Below are positions 19,247-29,799 of a DNA stretch of 64,000 nt, one piece after another. The notes under the pieces were generated by a model. That model was given only the letters and a program-made list of their open reading frames with translations, had not been told where the DNA came from and did no database searches. Source of the DNA: Argyresthia goedartella (lineage: Eukaryota; Arthropoda; Insecta; Lepidoptera; Argyresthiidae); contig OX463836.1 of the NCBI GenBank assembly GCA_949825045.1, positions 16,468,329-16,532,328 of the forward strand, in the 5' to 3' direction. A program made the position numbers and the translations under genes. How positions within the stretch are numbered: the stretch's first letter is position 1; the number at the start of each line of letters is the position of its first letter.

Positions 19247-21205
19247 GTGCGGTTGGTCATGGCCAAGAGCAAGGTTGCGCCGTTGCGCACTCGCCTGACC
19301 ATTCCCAAATTAGAGCTTTCGGGAGCGGCTCTCCTGACTCGTCTGCTCAACCACACGATGACGGTTCTTCGTGGGTCAATAGCGTTAGAAGATACGGTCT
19401 ACGCTTGGACGGACAGCCAGATCGTGTTATGCTGGCTGAAGGCTTCAGTTCACAAGCTGGAGATTTTTGTGGCGAATCGGGTTTCGCAGATTTTGAATTC
19501 GGAGGTTCCCTTAATCTGGAGACATGTTCCAGGGGAAATGAACCCAGCAGACTGTGCGTCTCGTGGGTGTCACGCTCCGGAGTTGGTTGGACATCCCTTG
19601 TGGTGGGGTCCAAAATGGTTGACTCAAGCCGAATCGGATTGGCCAATGAGTCCACGCGTTACCTCGGCGAACAGCGCCTTGACAGTCGGTGTCTGTACGA
19701 CGCAACCAGAGCCGGAAGAGGAGTTCAGCCTGCTGGAACGGTACAGCTCGCTCGACAAGCTGGTCAATGTGACCGCCTGGATCTTCCGATTTGCGCGGAA
19801 TTGTCGCAATTCTGAGGCGCAACGGGTGCGGACACAGGTCCTGACACCACGGGAACGGAACCATGCGTTGTTCGCATTGGTACGGAACGTGCAGACGGTG
19901 CACTTTAAGTCCGAACTGGACATTCTGAGACGCGGACGCGTCCAACTGAAGGGAGCTGTGGCTCGGCTCAACCCGTTTATTGACCCTCAAGGATTGCTGA
20001 GGGTAGGAGGTCGGCTGCGGAATGCCAACCTGCCTTATGCGGTTCGCCACCCGTTGTTACTCCCTAGGAAAGGGAAGTTGGTCGAAATGTTGATACAGGA
20101 TCGACACATTCGGAATGGGCATATCGGATGCCACGCCTTGATGGCGTTTCTCCAGCGCGAGTTCTGGATTTTATCGGGAAGACGCTTAGTGCGTAGCGTC
20201 GTATTTCGGTGCCTGCCTTGTTATCGGGCTAAGGCGGCTACGATGCAGCCCCAGATGGGCGATTTGCCCTCGGATAGGGTTAACGAAATCCAGCCCTTTG
20301 CGGGTGTCGCAACGGATTTCGCGGGACCATTCATGGTCAAGTCTTCACAGCTACGGAACGCCAGATTAGTGAAGACATACCTGTGCGTCTTCGTGTGCTT
20401 GGCCATGAAGGCAGTCCACTTGGAGGTGGTCAGTGACCTCACTACGGAGGCATTTATCGCATGTCTGGATCGGTTCGTCTCACGAAGGGGCCTCCCGACA
20501 TTAATCCGTTCGGACAACGGCACAAATTTTGTCGGAGCCAGGCGATATCTGCAGGAGGTCACTCAATTCCTGAACGGTAACCAGGACGCCATCGGTACGG
20601 CTTGCTCCCGACGAGGGATTGAATGGGTTTTTAGTCCGCCGGGATGTCCTCATTGGGGAGGAATTTTTGAGGCTGCGTTTAAATCGGCTAAGTCGCACCT
20701 GACGAGGATCATCGGTGAGACCTCTCTACGCTTTGAAGAGCTTGCGACGCTGTTCTGTAAAATTGAGATGACACTGAACTCGCGTCCGTTGTGCCCGCTC
20801 AGTTCGGATCCAAATGATTTGGAAGCGTTGTCGCCGGGTCACTTCCTGATAGGTCAGCCCCTTAACGCCCTGCCAGAATACCCATTCGGTGATGTTAAGT
20901 TAAGTCGGTTAACTAGGTGGCAGATGTTGCAGCAGATGGCTCAAGATTTTTGGAAACGGTGGTCCCTTGAGTACTTGCACATCTTGCAGCAGCGCCTTAA
21001 GTGGACTGACCGGACGAGCCCCCCTCAAGTCGGTGATTTGGTGCTGATTAAGGATGCGAACCTGCCATCATTGAGATGGAGACGAGGACGGATCGTCAAA
21101 TTGTACACGGGTCGGGATGGCACGCCTCGATCAGCAGAAGTCAAGGTGGGGGACTCGGTCCTCAAGAGAGCGGTCGCAACACTTTCTCGCCTTCCTATTG
21201 ATTAG
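19247..21205 (+). CDS. BEL/Pao RNase H, integrase and DUF5641 region (partial pol)
   Basis: 652-residue open frame without ATG evidence of its own. Order: RNase H (AWTDSQIVLCWL, NPADCASRG), integrase zinc domain (HIGCHALMAFLQREFW, CLPCYRAKA), integrase core with D (ATDFAGPF), D (IRSDNGTNFVGA) and E (GGIFEAAFKSA), and the DUF5641 chromatin-type C-terminus (VGDLVLIKDANLPSLRWRRGRI). All three integrase acids are present. Ends 31 bp before the 3' LTR. Confidence 0.9.
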   Translation: MRLVMAKSKVAPLRTRLTIPKLELSGAALLTRLLNHTMTVLRGSIALEDTVYAWTDSQIVLCWLKASVHKLEIFVANRVSQILNSEVPLIWRHVPGEMNPADCASRGCHAPELVGHPLWWGPKWLTQAESDWPMSPRVTSANSALTVGVCTTQPEPEEEFSLLERYSSLDKLVNVTAWIFRFARNCRNSEAQRVRTQVLTPRERNHALFALVRNVQTVHFKSELDILRRGRVQLKGAVARLNPFIDPQGLLRVGGRLRNANLPYAVRHPLLLPRKGKLVEMLIQDRHIRNGHIGCHALMAFLQREFWILSGRRLVRSVVFRCLPCYRAKAATMQPQMGDLPSDRVNEIQPFAGVATDFAGPFMVKSSQLRNARLVKTYLCVFVCLAMKAVHLEVVSDLTTEAFIACLDRFVSRRGLPTLIRSDNGTNFVGARRYLQEVTQFLNGNQDAIGTACSRRGIEWVFSPPGCPHWGGIFEAAFKSAKSHLTRIIGETSLRFEELATLFCKIEMTLNSRPLCPLSSDPNDLEALSPGHFLIGQPLNALPEYPFGDVKLSRLTRWQMLQQMAQDFWKRWSLEYLHILQQRLKWTDRTSPPQVGDLVLIKDANLPSLRWRRGRIVKLYTGRDGTPRSAEVKVGDSVLKRAVATLSRLPID

Positions 21206-21236
21206 GGACAGGTTCGGGCCTGTCCGGGCGGGTGAC

Positions 21237-21784
21237 TGTTTAATATTTATGCTTCGGAACGCACCTCTTTTTGTTGCGCGACTCGGACCGCGAGTGATCG
21301 GAAACGGAACTAGCAGCTGTCACTTGTATAGAAACGAGATGACGAGTTAGAGGTTACTTTTTTGACATGAGAAAAATGTCGGCACATGGCGTTCGGGCCT
21401 AGGCTGTATTTTAATTGTAATAATTGTCTAACACAGGTGTCGGGCCTGGTCGGAATGTTAATTATAACAAGCACGTACCAAATCGTCGGGAAATAAGTAG
21501 ATTCACGTCAGCGGAGTGAGTGCTTCGTGTTGTGAAGCTTGAAGTGGTTTGGTCCCCAATTCGTCGCGTTCGGCAGCGACGGCGACAGCATCGGGCTACG
21601 ACGAGAGTAAGATTCGACTCGTCTCCCCCCACCCCTTGTGCTCCTTATCCCGTATTCCTGCCTCGAATTGAGCTTTCGAATTCCGGTCCACGGCGTCAAA
21701 GGTCAGTACCACTTGTGATACTACTGGTGAAAACCAACCCCATCAAGATTCCACGCCCGTTCGGTTGAGGCGTGGAATTTAACA
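21237..21784 (+). repeat. 3' LTR of BEL/Pao element
   Basis: 548 bp and nearly identical to 17916-18463, which points to recent insertion. Ends AACA at 21784, followed by the mutated target repeat CTATA. Confidence 0.92.
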
Positions 21785-21863
21785 CTATATCTCTCATACA
21801 AAAAGGCGGATGAGAGAGCGCTATATCAACCGTCTCAACCTAGTTTTGTATTTAAATGAATTT

Positions 21864-22502
21864 AACTTTAAATTTTGCCCAGCCTATAGCCCTCACTTCA
21901 ACGGAATGGCTGAGAGTTCCGTGAAATCAGTAAAACACCACTTAAAAAGAGTAGTTTCTCAGACGAATCTCACTTATGAAGAAATGAACACAGTTCTCAT
22001 AGAAATCGAAGGAATTTTAAACTCTCGCCCTATCACACCCAGTTCTTCAGATCCACGCGATCTCTCCGCCTTAACGCCATCTCATTTTCTGATTGGACGA
22101 ACAATAACAGTACTGCCTTCTCCTCAGATTCAGGATGTTGCCAGAATGACAACTATGTCCAGATACCTAAGAATACAGCAACTGAAAGCTCACTTCTGGA
22201 GCAGATTTTATGCAGAATATATTTCAGAACTTCAAAAAAGGCATAAGTGGCGCAAGGACGGACAGGACTTGCACCAAGGCGACATGGTGCTAATAAAGAA
22301 CGAACGCCTCCCCCCCAATCGCTGGCTGCTTGGGCGTGTGTCCCGCCTTTACCCAGGCACCGACGGCATTTCACGTGTGGCCGACGTCACGACGACTTCG
22401 GTAACGCTGCGCCGCTCCTACAACCGACTCTGCCCGCTTCCCGTTCTGGACCAGGACCAGCAGGACGTCTCTCTTCTGGCCCAGGAACATGTTAACGCCT
22501 AG
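21864..22502 (+). pseudogene. BEL/Pao integrase C-terminus (first copy)
   Basis: FCPAYSPHFNGMAESSVKSVK is the end of the integrase core with its glutamate; then NSRPITP, FLIGRT and the DUF5641 part (DMVLIKNERLPPNRWLLGRV). The frame ends in TAG at 22500-22502, overlapping the start of the LTR (22490), as is common when pol runs into the 3' LTR. The N-terminal part of pol is missing. Confidence 0.85.
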
Positions 22503-22702
22503 CATCTGTGTACCCACACATACGCTTACCAGCGTGTGACGTAGCTATTCACATTCACTCTTTTACCTCATTGGTGTGCGGATGGTTTTCTTTTTGTCAA
22601 ATATTGTTTTGGTCAATATATTCATAAATTACTAAAATTCAAGTCTCGTCTGCTTTGTTACTGCTCAAGCTATCACAGGATCCTAATATTAGCCATAGTT
22701 TT
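22490..22702 (+). repeat. LTR fragment of the second BEL/Pao family
   Basis: TGTTAACGCC start, overlapping the pol stop. The reverse complement is at 25379-25591, so the two form an inverted repeat of about 213 bp around 2.7 kb of sequence. The rest up to 22756 has no gene. Confidence 0.6.
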
Positions 22703-22756
22703 GAGATTCTTAAAAAATAATTCAAATTACATTGGTTCCCACGCTTCAGAATTACA

Positions 22757-23408
22757 AATAAACTTTAAATTTTGCCCAGCCTATAGCCCTCACTTCAACG
22801 GAATGGCTGAGAGTTCCGTGAAATCAGTAAAACACCACTTAAAAAGAGTAGTTTCTCAGACGAATCTCACTTATGAAGAAATGAACACAGTTCTCATAGA
22901 AATCGAAGGAATTTTAAACTCTCGCCCTATCACACCCAGTTCTTCAGATCCACGCGATCTCTCCGCCTTAACGCCATCTCATTTTCTGATTGGACGAACA
23001 ATAACAGTACTGCCTTCTCCTCAGATTCAGGATGTTGCCAGAATTACAACTATGTCCAGATACCTAAGAATACAGCAACTGAAAGCTCACTTCTGGAGCA
23101 GATTTTATACAGAATATATTTCAGAACTTCAAAAAAGGCATAAGTGGCGCAAGGACGGACAGGACTTGCACCAAGGCGACATGGTGCTAATAAAGGACGA
23201 ACGCCTCCCCCCCAATCGCTGGCTGCTTGGGCGTGTGTCCCGCCTTTACGCAGGCACCGACGGCATCTCACGTGTGGCCGACGTCACGAAGACTTCGGGA
23301 ACGCTGCGCCGCTCCTACAACCGACTCTGCCCGCTTCCCATTCTGGACCCGGTCAACAGCTCCCGGGCAGCGGCAAGTGCAGCGAAGTACTCGCCCTCGA
23401 AATTCTGA
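22757..23408 (+). pseudogene. BEL/Pao integrase C-terminus (second, duplicated copy)
   Basis: Direct duplicate of 21864-22456 with a few substitutions. After LCPLPILD the frame leaves the family sequence and ends at 23408 (stop TGA). It sits directly before gag remnants, showing a deletion junction at about 23350. Confidence 0.8.
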
Positions 23409-23479
23409 CGCTCCTTATACTGCTGCTCTGGAATATCGGGTTCGAGTCTGACGACCGCGCCAGCAGCAACAGCGTGGCC

Positions 23480-24330
23480 GGAGGGACAGTAGCAGGTTCA
23501 CCTGTCTGCTGCGCTAAAAAGGGTAGACCTTCAATCAAATTACCTACAATCCACCTACCTACCTTTTCGGGACAGTATCAAGACTGGTTAGGATTTCATG
23601 ACACGTATACCTCACTTATACACTCTGATGATTCTATACCAAAGATCAATAAATTCCATTACCTTCGCGCTGCTTTGAAGGACTCTGCTGCAATCGTGAT
23701 TCAGTCGCTCGACTTTTCAGCCGAAAATTATGACATTGCGTGGTCTCTTCTTTGTGATCGGTATCACAACAACCGATTATTGATAAATAATCATATTCAA
23801 TCAATCTTTGATATCGAAACCTTAACAAGGGAGAACTCCAAAGCATTGCGAAACATAATCGACACAATCAACAAGAACCTCAGAGCTCTTAAAACACTTA
23901 AATTACCCACTGAGCATTGGGATATTTTGATAATACACATAATATGCAAAAAACTGGATTACAATACAAACCGCAAATGGGAAACACACCGTAATGCATT
24001 AACAGAGTTACCCACGTTGCATGAATTCATTGCCTTTCTCAAAAACCGATCCACTATTTTGGAAACTGTAGATGAATCGCAAACAAAACGCAGATATAGT
24101 GATGCGACCCCAAACGGACCAAAAACATTCATCGCTAATACATTATCATCATCCACAAACACATACACATGTCCCTTATGCAAGAACAAGCATGCTATCT
24201 ATCAGTGCTATAGATTCAAATCACTTCCTGTCAAAGCTCGCATACAAAAGGCAACTGAATTAAATCTTTGCCTAAACTGTCTGCGTAAGGGTCATAATGA
24301 ACAAGTATGCAGAAGTGACCAGGCAATTGA
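23480..24330 (+). pseudogene. BEL/Pao Gag (DUF1759-type) with zinc knuckle, fused at both ends
   Basis: Frame 23144-24358 holds Gag from about 23525: IKLPTIHLPTFSGQYQDWL, the DUF1759 helices (FHYLRAAL.., YDIAWSLLCDRYHN) and the retroviral-type knuckles CPLCKNKHAIYQC and CLNCLRKGHNEQVC. The N-terminus is replaced by integrase-derived sequence. Right after the last knuckle (about 24322) the sequence changes to the envelope-like gene, so protease and pol have been skipped. Confidence 0.85.
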
Positions 24331-25280
24331 CAGAACTTTATACCTTGCGAAACAGTGATCTTCTAGTTATGAGGAACATAACTCTGGTATCTACATCAAT
24401 TAGTGGACAGATGACCGATATGGTTTCAGAGATAAGCTCCATTATAACTGCTTTACAGGATGATAATACAATGCATATCAGGTGTTCACAAGTTCTTGAA
24501 TCATACATTTCGTCGCTGGGACTTTCGCTTATTCTTCTAATGCAAGGTAAGTTAACACCGTCATTACTTTCTCTAGCCGGTCAGCGCTCATGGATTGAGG
24601 AGCGAATGCCCGGACCCCTACTTAATCATGTTGGATCCATATCGCCTCATCTCAGGTTGAAAGTTAAAGCCATCGATACAGAGTCAAACCAGATCATAAT
24701 CCTTATTGAGGTTCCGGATATCGAAAATAGGTTCCAGATTCTAAACTACATCAAATGGGAACCCAATGTTATGATCAACGGCAAATGTTTGACGTCACCA
24801 CGAAAATATTTCTATTTAGCATACCCTATTCAGGATACAAGAGCTCTAATAACTAATCCTATCTTAATTGATCCTGACTCTTGTCTAGATGAGGGATTCA
24901 TTATGTGTGAATCTGACTCAATTATTGAAAAGATTCCAACCCTCAATGAAGATTTAATATGTAAAAACAAACCTGTTCACAACAGATTAGTCAAGCGAGA
25001 TGCATTCGACTCACTTAGGCAGCCTCCCTACTACGACTTAACAGCCATAATAAAGAGCTCCTTAAAGGACACAAAAAAGGTAAGTGAAGTTAAGTCAAAT
25101 CTCGAGGACCTTAGAAATACACTTGACAATCTGATAATTGAAAACAAAAAATTAGCAAACGACTCCAAGACACTACTAGCAGATGCGGAACGAGAATATT
25201 CTAAAACAAGAATTATCATTGTTACAGTAACAATCTCCACTATTGCGGCAGCTCTCTCATTGTACATTACGATAAACTGA
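24310..25280 (+). pseudogene. Envelope-like glycoprotein, N-terminally truncated (in BEL/Pao mosaic)
   Basis: About 320 residues in an open frame, starting in another region's reading (LTELYTLRNSDLLVMRN) and ending in a C-terminal transmembrane segment (IIIVTVTISTIAAALSLYI). It has a few cysteines (GKC, DSCLDEGFIMCESD), a possible furin-type site NRLVKR and a helical stretch before the membrane anchor (LEDLRNTLDNLIIENKKL). It is clearly related to 27369-28548 in the Gypsy element (shared RQL.EL..LR, QGKL, FQILNY.KWEP, CESDSI). The family is not recognised; an envelope role is inferred from the layout. Confidence 0.5.
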
Positions 25281-25378
25281 AAAAGAACTCGAGAATTAGG
25301 CACAAACTCGGACTACCTCCTCTTTCAATTCAAGAGTCAGTAAATGTCAACTCCAATAACGATCTAATTCAAAAAAAA

Positions 25379-25591
25379 AAAACTATGGCTAATATTAGGA
25401 TCCTGTGATAGCTTGAGCAGTAATAAAGCAGACGAGACTTGAATTTTAGTAATTTATGAATATATTGACCAAAACAATATTTGACAAAAAGAAAACGATC
25501 CGCACACCAATGAGGTAAAAGAATGAATGTGAATAGCTACGTCACACGCTGGTAAGCGTATGTGTGGGTACACAGATGCTAGGCGTTAACA
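25379..25591 (-). repeat. Inverted LTR fragment of the second BEL/Pao family
   Basis: Reverse complement of 22490-22702, ending ..GGCGTTAACA at 25591, where the interrupted spacer resumes. Positions 25281-25378 hold no gene. Confidence 0.6.
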
Positions 25592-26234
25592 GGGAGAGTA
25601 GTATTGCTGTAAGATCTGTCCCGCGAATAGAATATAGCTGGACTGCATTTAATCTTACGTCAAGGATCTTTTAACAAATAACTCACCAAGTTAAAAACTT
25701 AACAAAACCTACTTCAAGTTCAAGCCCTATTTCATCCTCCCCATTCTAGATGCGAATGAAGTCTGTATATATAAATCCTCATCAAAATTTTTGCTGCACG
25801 TAACTACAATACCAAAACATCATCTGTGTATATATTTTTTGTATTTTTTATTTTTCAAAAAGCGATGAATCAATTTCATCATTCAATCAAGAGAGGAAAA
25901 CATGTGCTGTTTGTAAGAACAAAACGGACAAAATGTGCCAAATGTAAAGTAAACCTCCATGATAAATGTTTCTCAATGTATCACGATTAAAATTAGTAAT
26001 AAAATTTCATTTTTTTCCACTTTTGGCCGTATTTCAGTTCATAATTGTTTTCTTACAAAATCAACTTAATAGGTCAGTGTATATGCCCAAAGGGACGTTA
26101 GCGACCCACTGAAAAAAAAATCTTCCAGACCTGAAAACTGTCACTATACTTGATGTAAGTGGTCAATAGATACTAACATATCCAAAAATTATTAAAATCG
26201 GACACCAAAAATGTTCTGGGCATATATGGGTTAA
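25592..26234 (+). mobile_element. piggyBac-like element, right-end remnant, copy A
   Basis: Contains the cysteine-rich end of a piggyBac-type transposase (about 25890-25990: TCAVC, then CxxC, LHDKCFSMYH, stop) with a 2-bp loss relative to copy B that shifts the frame. About 240 bp later the sequence ends CATATATGGG followed by TTAA at 26231-26234, the piggyBac target. The catalytic part and the left end are not recognisable. The pogo transposase sequence begins directly after TTAA. Confidence 0.6.
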
Positions 26235-26765
26235 GAGAATGGCGTTTCAATTGGCTATTCGAAACAACATTCTCGCTGGCCAAAAAAAGGCGGCACCAAA
26301 GTGGCTTAAGTTGTTTCTAAAACGACACCCAAACCTTTCATTTAGGAAACCTCAAGCTTTATCTAAAAGCCGAGCACAAGGGTTTACAAGAGAAAATGTT
26401 AAGTTATTTTTTAACATTTTGAAACCAGAGCTTCAAAAAGTTAATTTTGACCCATCAAAAGTATTTAACGTAGACGAGACTGGCATCACGACCGTGCAAC
26501 ATAAGATGGACAAGATTCTGACTGTGAAAGGTAAAAAAGAGGTGCACAAGCTGTCTTCTGCAGAGCGAGGATCTTTAGTTACTGTGGTGACGTGCATGTC
26601 GGTAGTGGGACAATTCGTCCCTCCGTTAATGGTGTTCCCGATGAAAAACAAAAAAGATGAGCTTTTGGACGGGACCCCCCCTGGAACCATTGGTGCCTTC
26701 CATCCATCTGGGTGGATCCAGAGCGAAATATTTACTCAGTGGCTAAAAAATTTCATTGTTCATGT
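26235..26765 (+). pseudogene. pogo/Tigger-like transposase, N-terminal half of unit B
   Basis: Frame from 26239. CENP-B-type HTH end (APKWLKLFLKRHPNLSFRKP, SRAQGF) and start of the DDE_1 domain with the first catalytic aspartate in VFNVDETGITTV. The first DNA-binding helix set is missing, cut off by the piggyBac-like end. At 26765 the Gypsy element is inserted (target duplication ATGT 26762-26765 and 33516-33519); the gene continues at 33520-33582 and then beyond the Academ-like element. Confidence 0.88.
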
Positions 26766-27350
26766 TGTGGCTACTTACACACATTCTGCTTACCACAACA
26801 ACCTTACAGAACCTTACCGTACCAGCAAGCAACACCAGCAAGCAACACCTTACCATTACCAGCAAGCAACACCTTACCATTACCAATAACATCAGTAAAC
26901 AACAGCAAGTATTTCGCAATGTTTTATTGAACACATCGGTTGCAAGAAACAAAGATGGAGTTCTGAAAAGAACTGTTCGCAATGTTATAAGAAACACATC
27001 GGTTGCAAGTTGGAGTTCTGAAAAGAACAGCTGAACAGCGAGCTGAAGCAAGCGGCTGGCGGCAGCAGCGACGACCACGCGGCACGGCGATAGCGGAGAT
27101 GCAGCTCGCTCGACGTCCGGGCGCAGAAAAGGAACGAGGCCCCGCGCCACGAGTATTTAACTTGCGACCGCGCGTCAGAGGCGCGGGGGGCGCCCCCCCC
27201 GCGGATCGCGTGATGTGGTTCCCCGCGCGCCCCGCGGACTCCCCGATCAGTACCTCTTTCTGTATATAAGTAGGCGTATTTTCTGTAAATAAATCATCTT
27301 ATTCTGTCCACTCCGAGTAATGTCTTTACTTACTACACCATATCTCCAAA
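26766..27350 (+). repeat. 5' LTR of Gypsy element
   Basis: Starts TGTGGCTAC and ends CTCCAAA. Contains TATATAAG at about 27264 (TATA box), an AATAAA at about 27288 and a GC-rich stretch (27160-27235). The TATA-to-AATAAA distance is short, as usual for insect LTRs. Confidence 0.95.
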
Positions 27351-27368
27351 GTGGTGACCCCGACGTGA

Positions 27369-28597
27369 TCAAAGACGTAATCTCCAGATTGGACCAAAGA
27401 GCGATGGGCCCCACCCTCGCTAACTCCCTCCTCAAAACTTTGGGAAGTATCGAACTTCATTACCAGGAGCAGTTCCTTAGTACTCTGTCTTTATATCAAG
27501 AACTGATCGCCACTCCCTATCCGATCTCCGAAGAAGAGGGGAATGGAAAGATCCTGGATTTAACCAATCTCCGAAGGGTCAAGAGAAATCCGCTACAAAT
27601 CATCATGGCTTTTATCCGTATGATCCGACCGGCAGTAGGTACAGCAGGAAAGCTCACTAAGTACGGAAAGTTCATGAAGACGATGAAATACGCAGGGTAT
27701 GCCGCGACAGCAGGAGTCTTTGCCTATGAATTAGCTGATATATTTGGGGCCATCCCAGACGCCAAATACGAAGAACTCACCCGACAGTTAAATGAACTTC
27801 ACGCTCTGAGGACAGACGATTTGAAAATTATGAGAAACATCACTCTTATGTCGATCAGCGCAAATGAGAATATCCAGGACCTGACCAAAGAAATTAACAA
27901 TGTCTTGATAGAGTCTAACGACAGGTTTGAGATCATGATCAGGACATCCCAGGTGTTTGGTTCTTATATCAATCAATTATCGTCGGGATTGGCATTGCTC
28001 ATGCAGGGCAAACTCCCGTCGACCCTCGTACCTCTAGAAAAACAAAGAGCCTGGTTGGAAGCCAAGTTGCCCTCCCCCCTTCTTGCTGACATTGGCTCCA
28101 TAACCCCTCACTTGAAACTACAACTCAAGGCTGTGGATGAGGAGAACGGCCAGCTGGTTTTAACAGTAGACGTACCTAGAACGGGGGCCCGGTTTCAGAT
28201 TCTCAATTACCTCAAGTGGGAACCTAAAGTTATTGTTAATGAGACTTGCTATACGTCCCCGAGAAACGATCTTTACCTAGCATACCCCCCTTCGAGTTCG
28301 TATGAAATGAGGCAACCGTTGCTCATAGATCCCAGCTCATGTATGACAGAAGGATACATTCTATGTGAATCAGACTCGATATTAGACCAGATCCCAGGAT
28401 TGGGACTGAATCGAATATGTACGAAATCAATTCAGACGAACTTGAGAGTTAAAAGGGAAATAGATGATCTGTTTATGGAGGCTCGGGAACCCACGTATGA
28501 CATAAGTAAAATCGTGCGCAACTCATTCAGAACAGTCGACGCGGTAAGTGACAATAGACGTCAATTTAAAGTTTGTTATTACGCTTTGAGTTATTGA
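27369..28597 (+). pseudogene. Envelope-like glycoprotein fragment in the Gypsy leader
   Basis: Open frame following the primer-binding site. It has a possible furin-type site LRRVKR at about 27570, followed by a hydrophobic stretch (IIMAFIRMIRPAVG; later YAGYAATAGVFAYELADIFG) that could act as a fusion peptide or anchor, then the region shared with 24310-25280, and a second RVKR site. It leaves the shared sequence at about 28548 (V-S encoded by GTAAGT) and lacks the coiled coil and C-terminal anchor present in the BEL copy. Family unknown. The leader position means it could be translated before gag, but its first ATG lies in the LTR. Confidence 0.5.
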
Positions 28598-28608
28598 AAG
28601 AAAGCTGA

Positions 28609-28815
28609 ATGTCTCCCATCTCTCTTGCCATCCTGACCTCGATCCTGATAGGGATCGGGGATACACGGAATATGAGACCCCACCAAGAAACCGACCCCAA
28701 TCACCTGACAATATCTGGAATTGTTCTAAAGGGAGCTCTCGTTGACGATTATAATCAACAAGTTATGATACTCAAAATTAAGTCCCCCTCCGACGAGGAA
28801 GAAAGCAGCTTCTGA
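28609..28815 (+). CDS. Small ORF with signal peptide, possible N-terminus of the envelope-like gene
   Basis: 68 residues from ATG at 28609: a hydrophobic signal-like start (SPISLAILTSILIGIG), then ISGIVLKGALVDDYNQQVMI. It ends 19 bp before the gag ATG. It may be the displaced start of the envelope-like gene, whose remaining part lies upstream, giving a permuted order. That is inference; no second copy is available to test it. Confidence 0.35.
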   Translation: MSPISLAILTSILIGIGDTRNMRPHQETDPNHLTISGIVLKGALVDDYNQQVMILKIKSPSDEEESSF

Positions 28816-28833
28816 AACACTTCAAGCCTCAAG

Positions 28834-29799
28834 ATGTCAAGCGCCGACGAAAAATCTGCCCCTGCACCTGCAACTCAGCAAGATGCCTCAGCTCCATCTC
28901 GCCTCGGAAATCATGAAGACGTCTCTGCAATATCCCTCAGCATGCGGATTCCACCCGTCTGGCATCAACGACTTCGCCTCTGGTTCGCTCAGTTTGAAGC
29001 CATCATGAAGCCGCTCAGACAAGGCGACCAAGCAATGTTCGACATCGTCATCCGGCAACTCGACAAGCAAGACCTGGACATCGTGGACCACCTCATCCTC
29101 AAGCCACCGGAAACCAACAAGTACGAAGCGCTCAAGACGAAACTCCTAGCATTCTATGAAGACTCAGACGAACGCCGCCTCGACCGCCTGCTCGCAGAAA
29201 CTGAACTCGGCGACTTGAAGCCGTCACAGCTCCTTCGCCGAATGCAGCACCTCGCCGGCGACGGGATGACCGACCACACCGTGCGCAACCTGTGGATGCG
29301 ACACCTGCCACCGTCCGTTCGAGCAGTCCTCGCCGTCACCTCTACAATCGCTACAACGGCGGACATCGACGAGCTCGCTAAAATGGCCGACAAGATTATG
29401 GAGAGCACACAAATGTCGCACAACTCCGCCGCCGTCGGGACGTCAATCGCTGCCGTCGACGCACACAAATCAGCACCAGCAAGTTCAAACCAAGACATCA
29501 ACGAGAAACTTGAATTTCTAATGCGCGAAATCGCCGAACTGAAGACTCAAAAATGGCAGAACTCGCAACAACACTACAACAACTGGTCACGTGATCGCGA
29601 GCCGCAACACACACGACAGCGCTCGCGTTCCCGCCCCCGCATACCCCGCCCGCAACCCGCCGCCGCCGCCTCCGACGACTCACGCGCGCCCGTAACCGGA
29701 AGTTTAAACAGCGGAATATGTTACTACCACCGTCGCTTCGGGAGCAAAGCAATTAAATGCACGCGCCCCTGCAATTTCGACCAGAAGCCGGAAAACTAG
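28834..29799 (+). CDS. gag: Gypsy Gag
   Basis: 321 residues, ATG at 28834. Capsid-type region with [20 protein letters not shown] and an [11 protein letters not shown] segment; C-terminal zinc motif of the CHCC kind typical of CsRn1-like elements ([18 protein letters not shown]). A basic, Arg/Gln/Ser-rich region ([15 protein letters not shown]) precedes the zinc motif. Forms the particle and binds element RNA. Pol overlaps its end in the -1 frame, implying ribosomal frameshifting. Confidence 0.92.
   Translation: MSSADEKSAPAPATQQDASAPSRLGNHEDVSAISLSMRIPPVWHQRLRLWFAQFEAIMKPLRQGDQAMFDIVIRQLDKQDLDIVDHLILKPPETNKYEALKTKLLAFYEDSDERRLDRLLAETELGDLKPSQLLRRMQHLAGDGMTDHTVRNLWMRHLPPSVRAVLAVTSTIATTADIDELAKMADKIMESTQMSHNSAAVGTSIAAVDAHKSAPASSNQDINEKLEFLMREIAELKTQKWQNSQQHYNNWSRDREPQHTRQRSRSRPRIPRPQPAAAASDDSRAPVTGSLNSGICYYHRRFGSKAIKCTRPCNFDQKPEN

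Larger units (their letters stand above)
17916..21784 (+). mobile_element. BEL/Pao LTR retrotransposon with internal deletion
   Basis: Two 548-bp LTRs (TGTTTAAT ... TTTAACA) differ at only a few bases. The target duplication is CTATC (17911-17915) and CTATA (21785-21789), 5 bp with one change; the empty site CTATCTCTCTCAT is seen at 48328 and 60822. A primer-binding site TGGTAGCAGGCGCGG starts at 18467, typical of BEL elements. The inner part is only 2.77 kb: gag, most of the protease and the RT core are missing, while RNase H and integrase remain. Young LTRs with a deleted body suggest it moved with help from a complete relative. Confidence 0.92.
21862..25591 (+). mobile_element. Rearranged BEL/Pao mosaic (second family) with gag-env fusion and inverted LTR pieces
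   Basis: Extra sequence between AAATGAAT (21861) and GGGAGAGTAG (25592), which are adjacent at 48394 and 60904. Content: integrase C-terminus, an LTR piece (22490-22702), the same integrase C-terminus again (22757-23349), gag, an envelope-like gene and an inverted copy of the LTR piece (25379-25591). There is no simple target duplication and the left LTR is lacking. Protease, RT and the integrase core are absent. The order needs several deletions and at least one inversion. Confidence 0.7.

Noticed and set aside
26743..27150. Minus-strand Arg/Leu-rich ORF in the Gypsy LTRs (also 32739-33314)
   Set aside because: Lies in both LTRs and follows GC-rich repeat sequence; no support as a gene.
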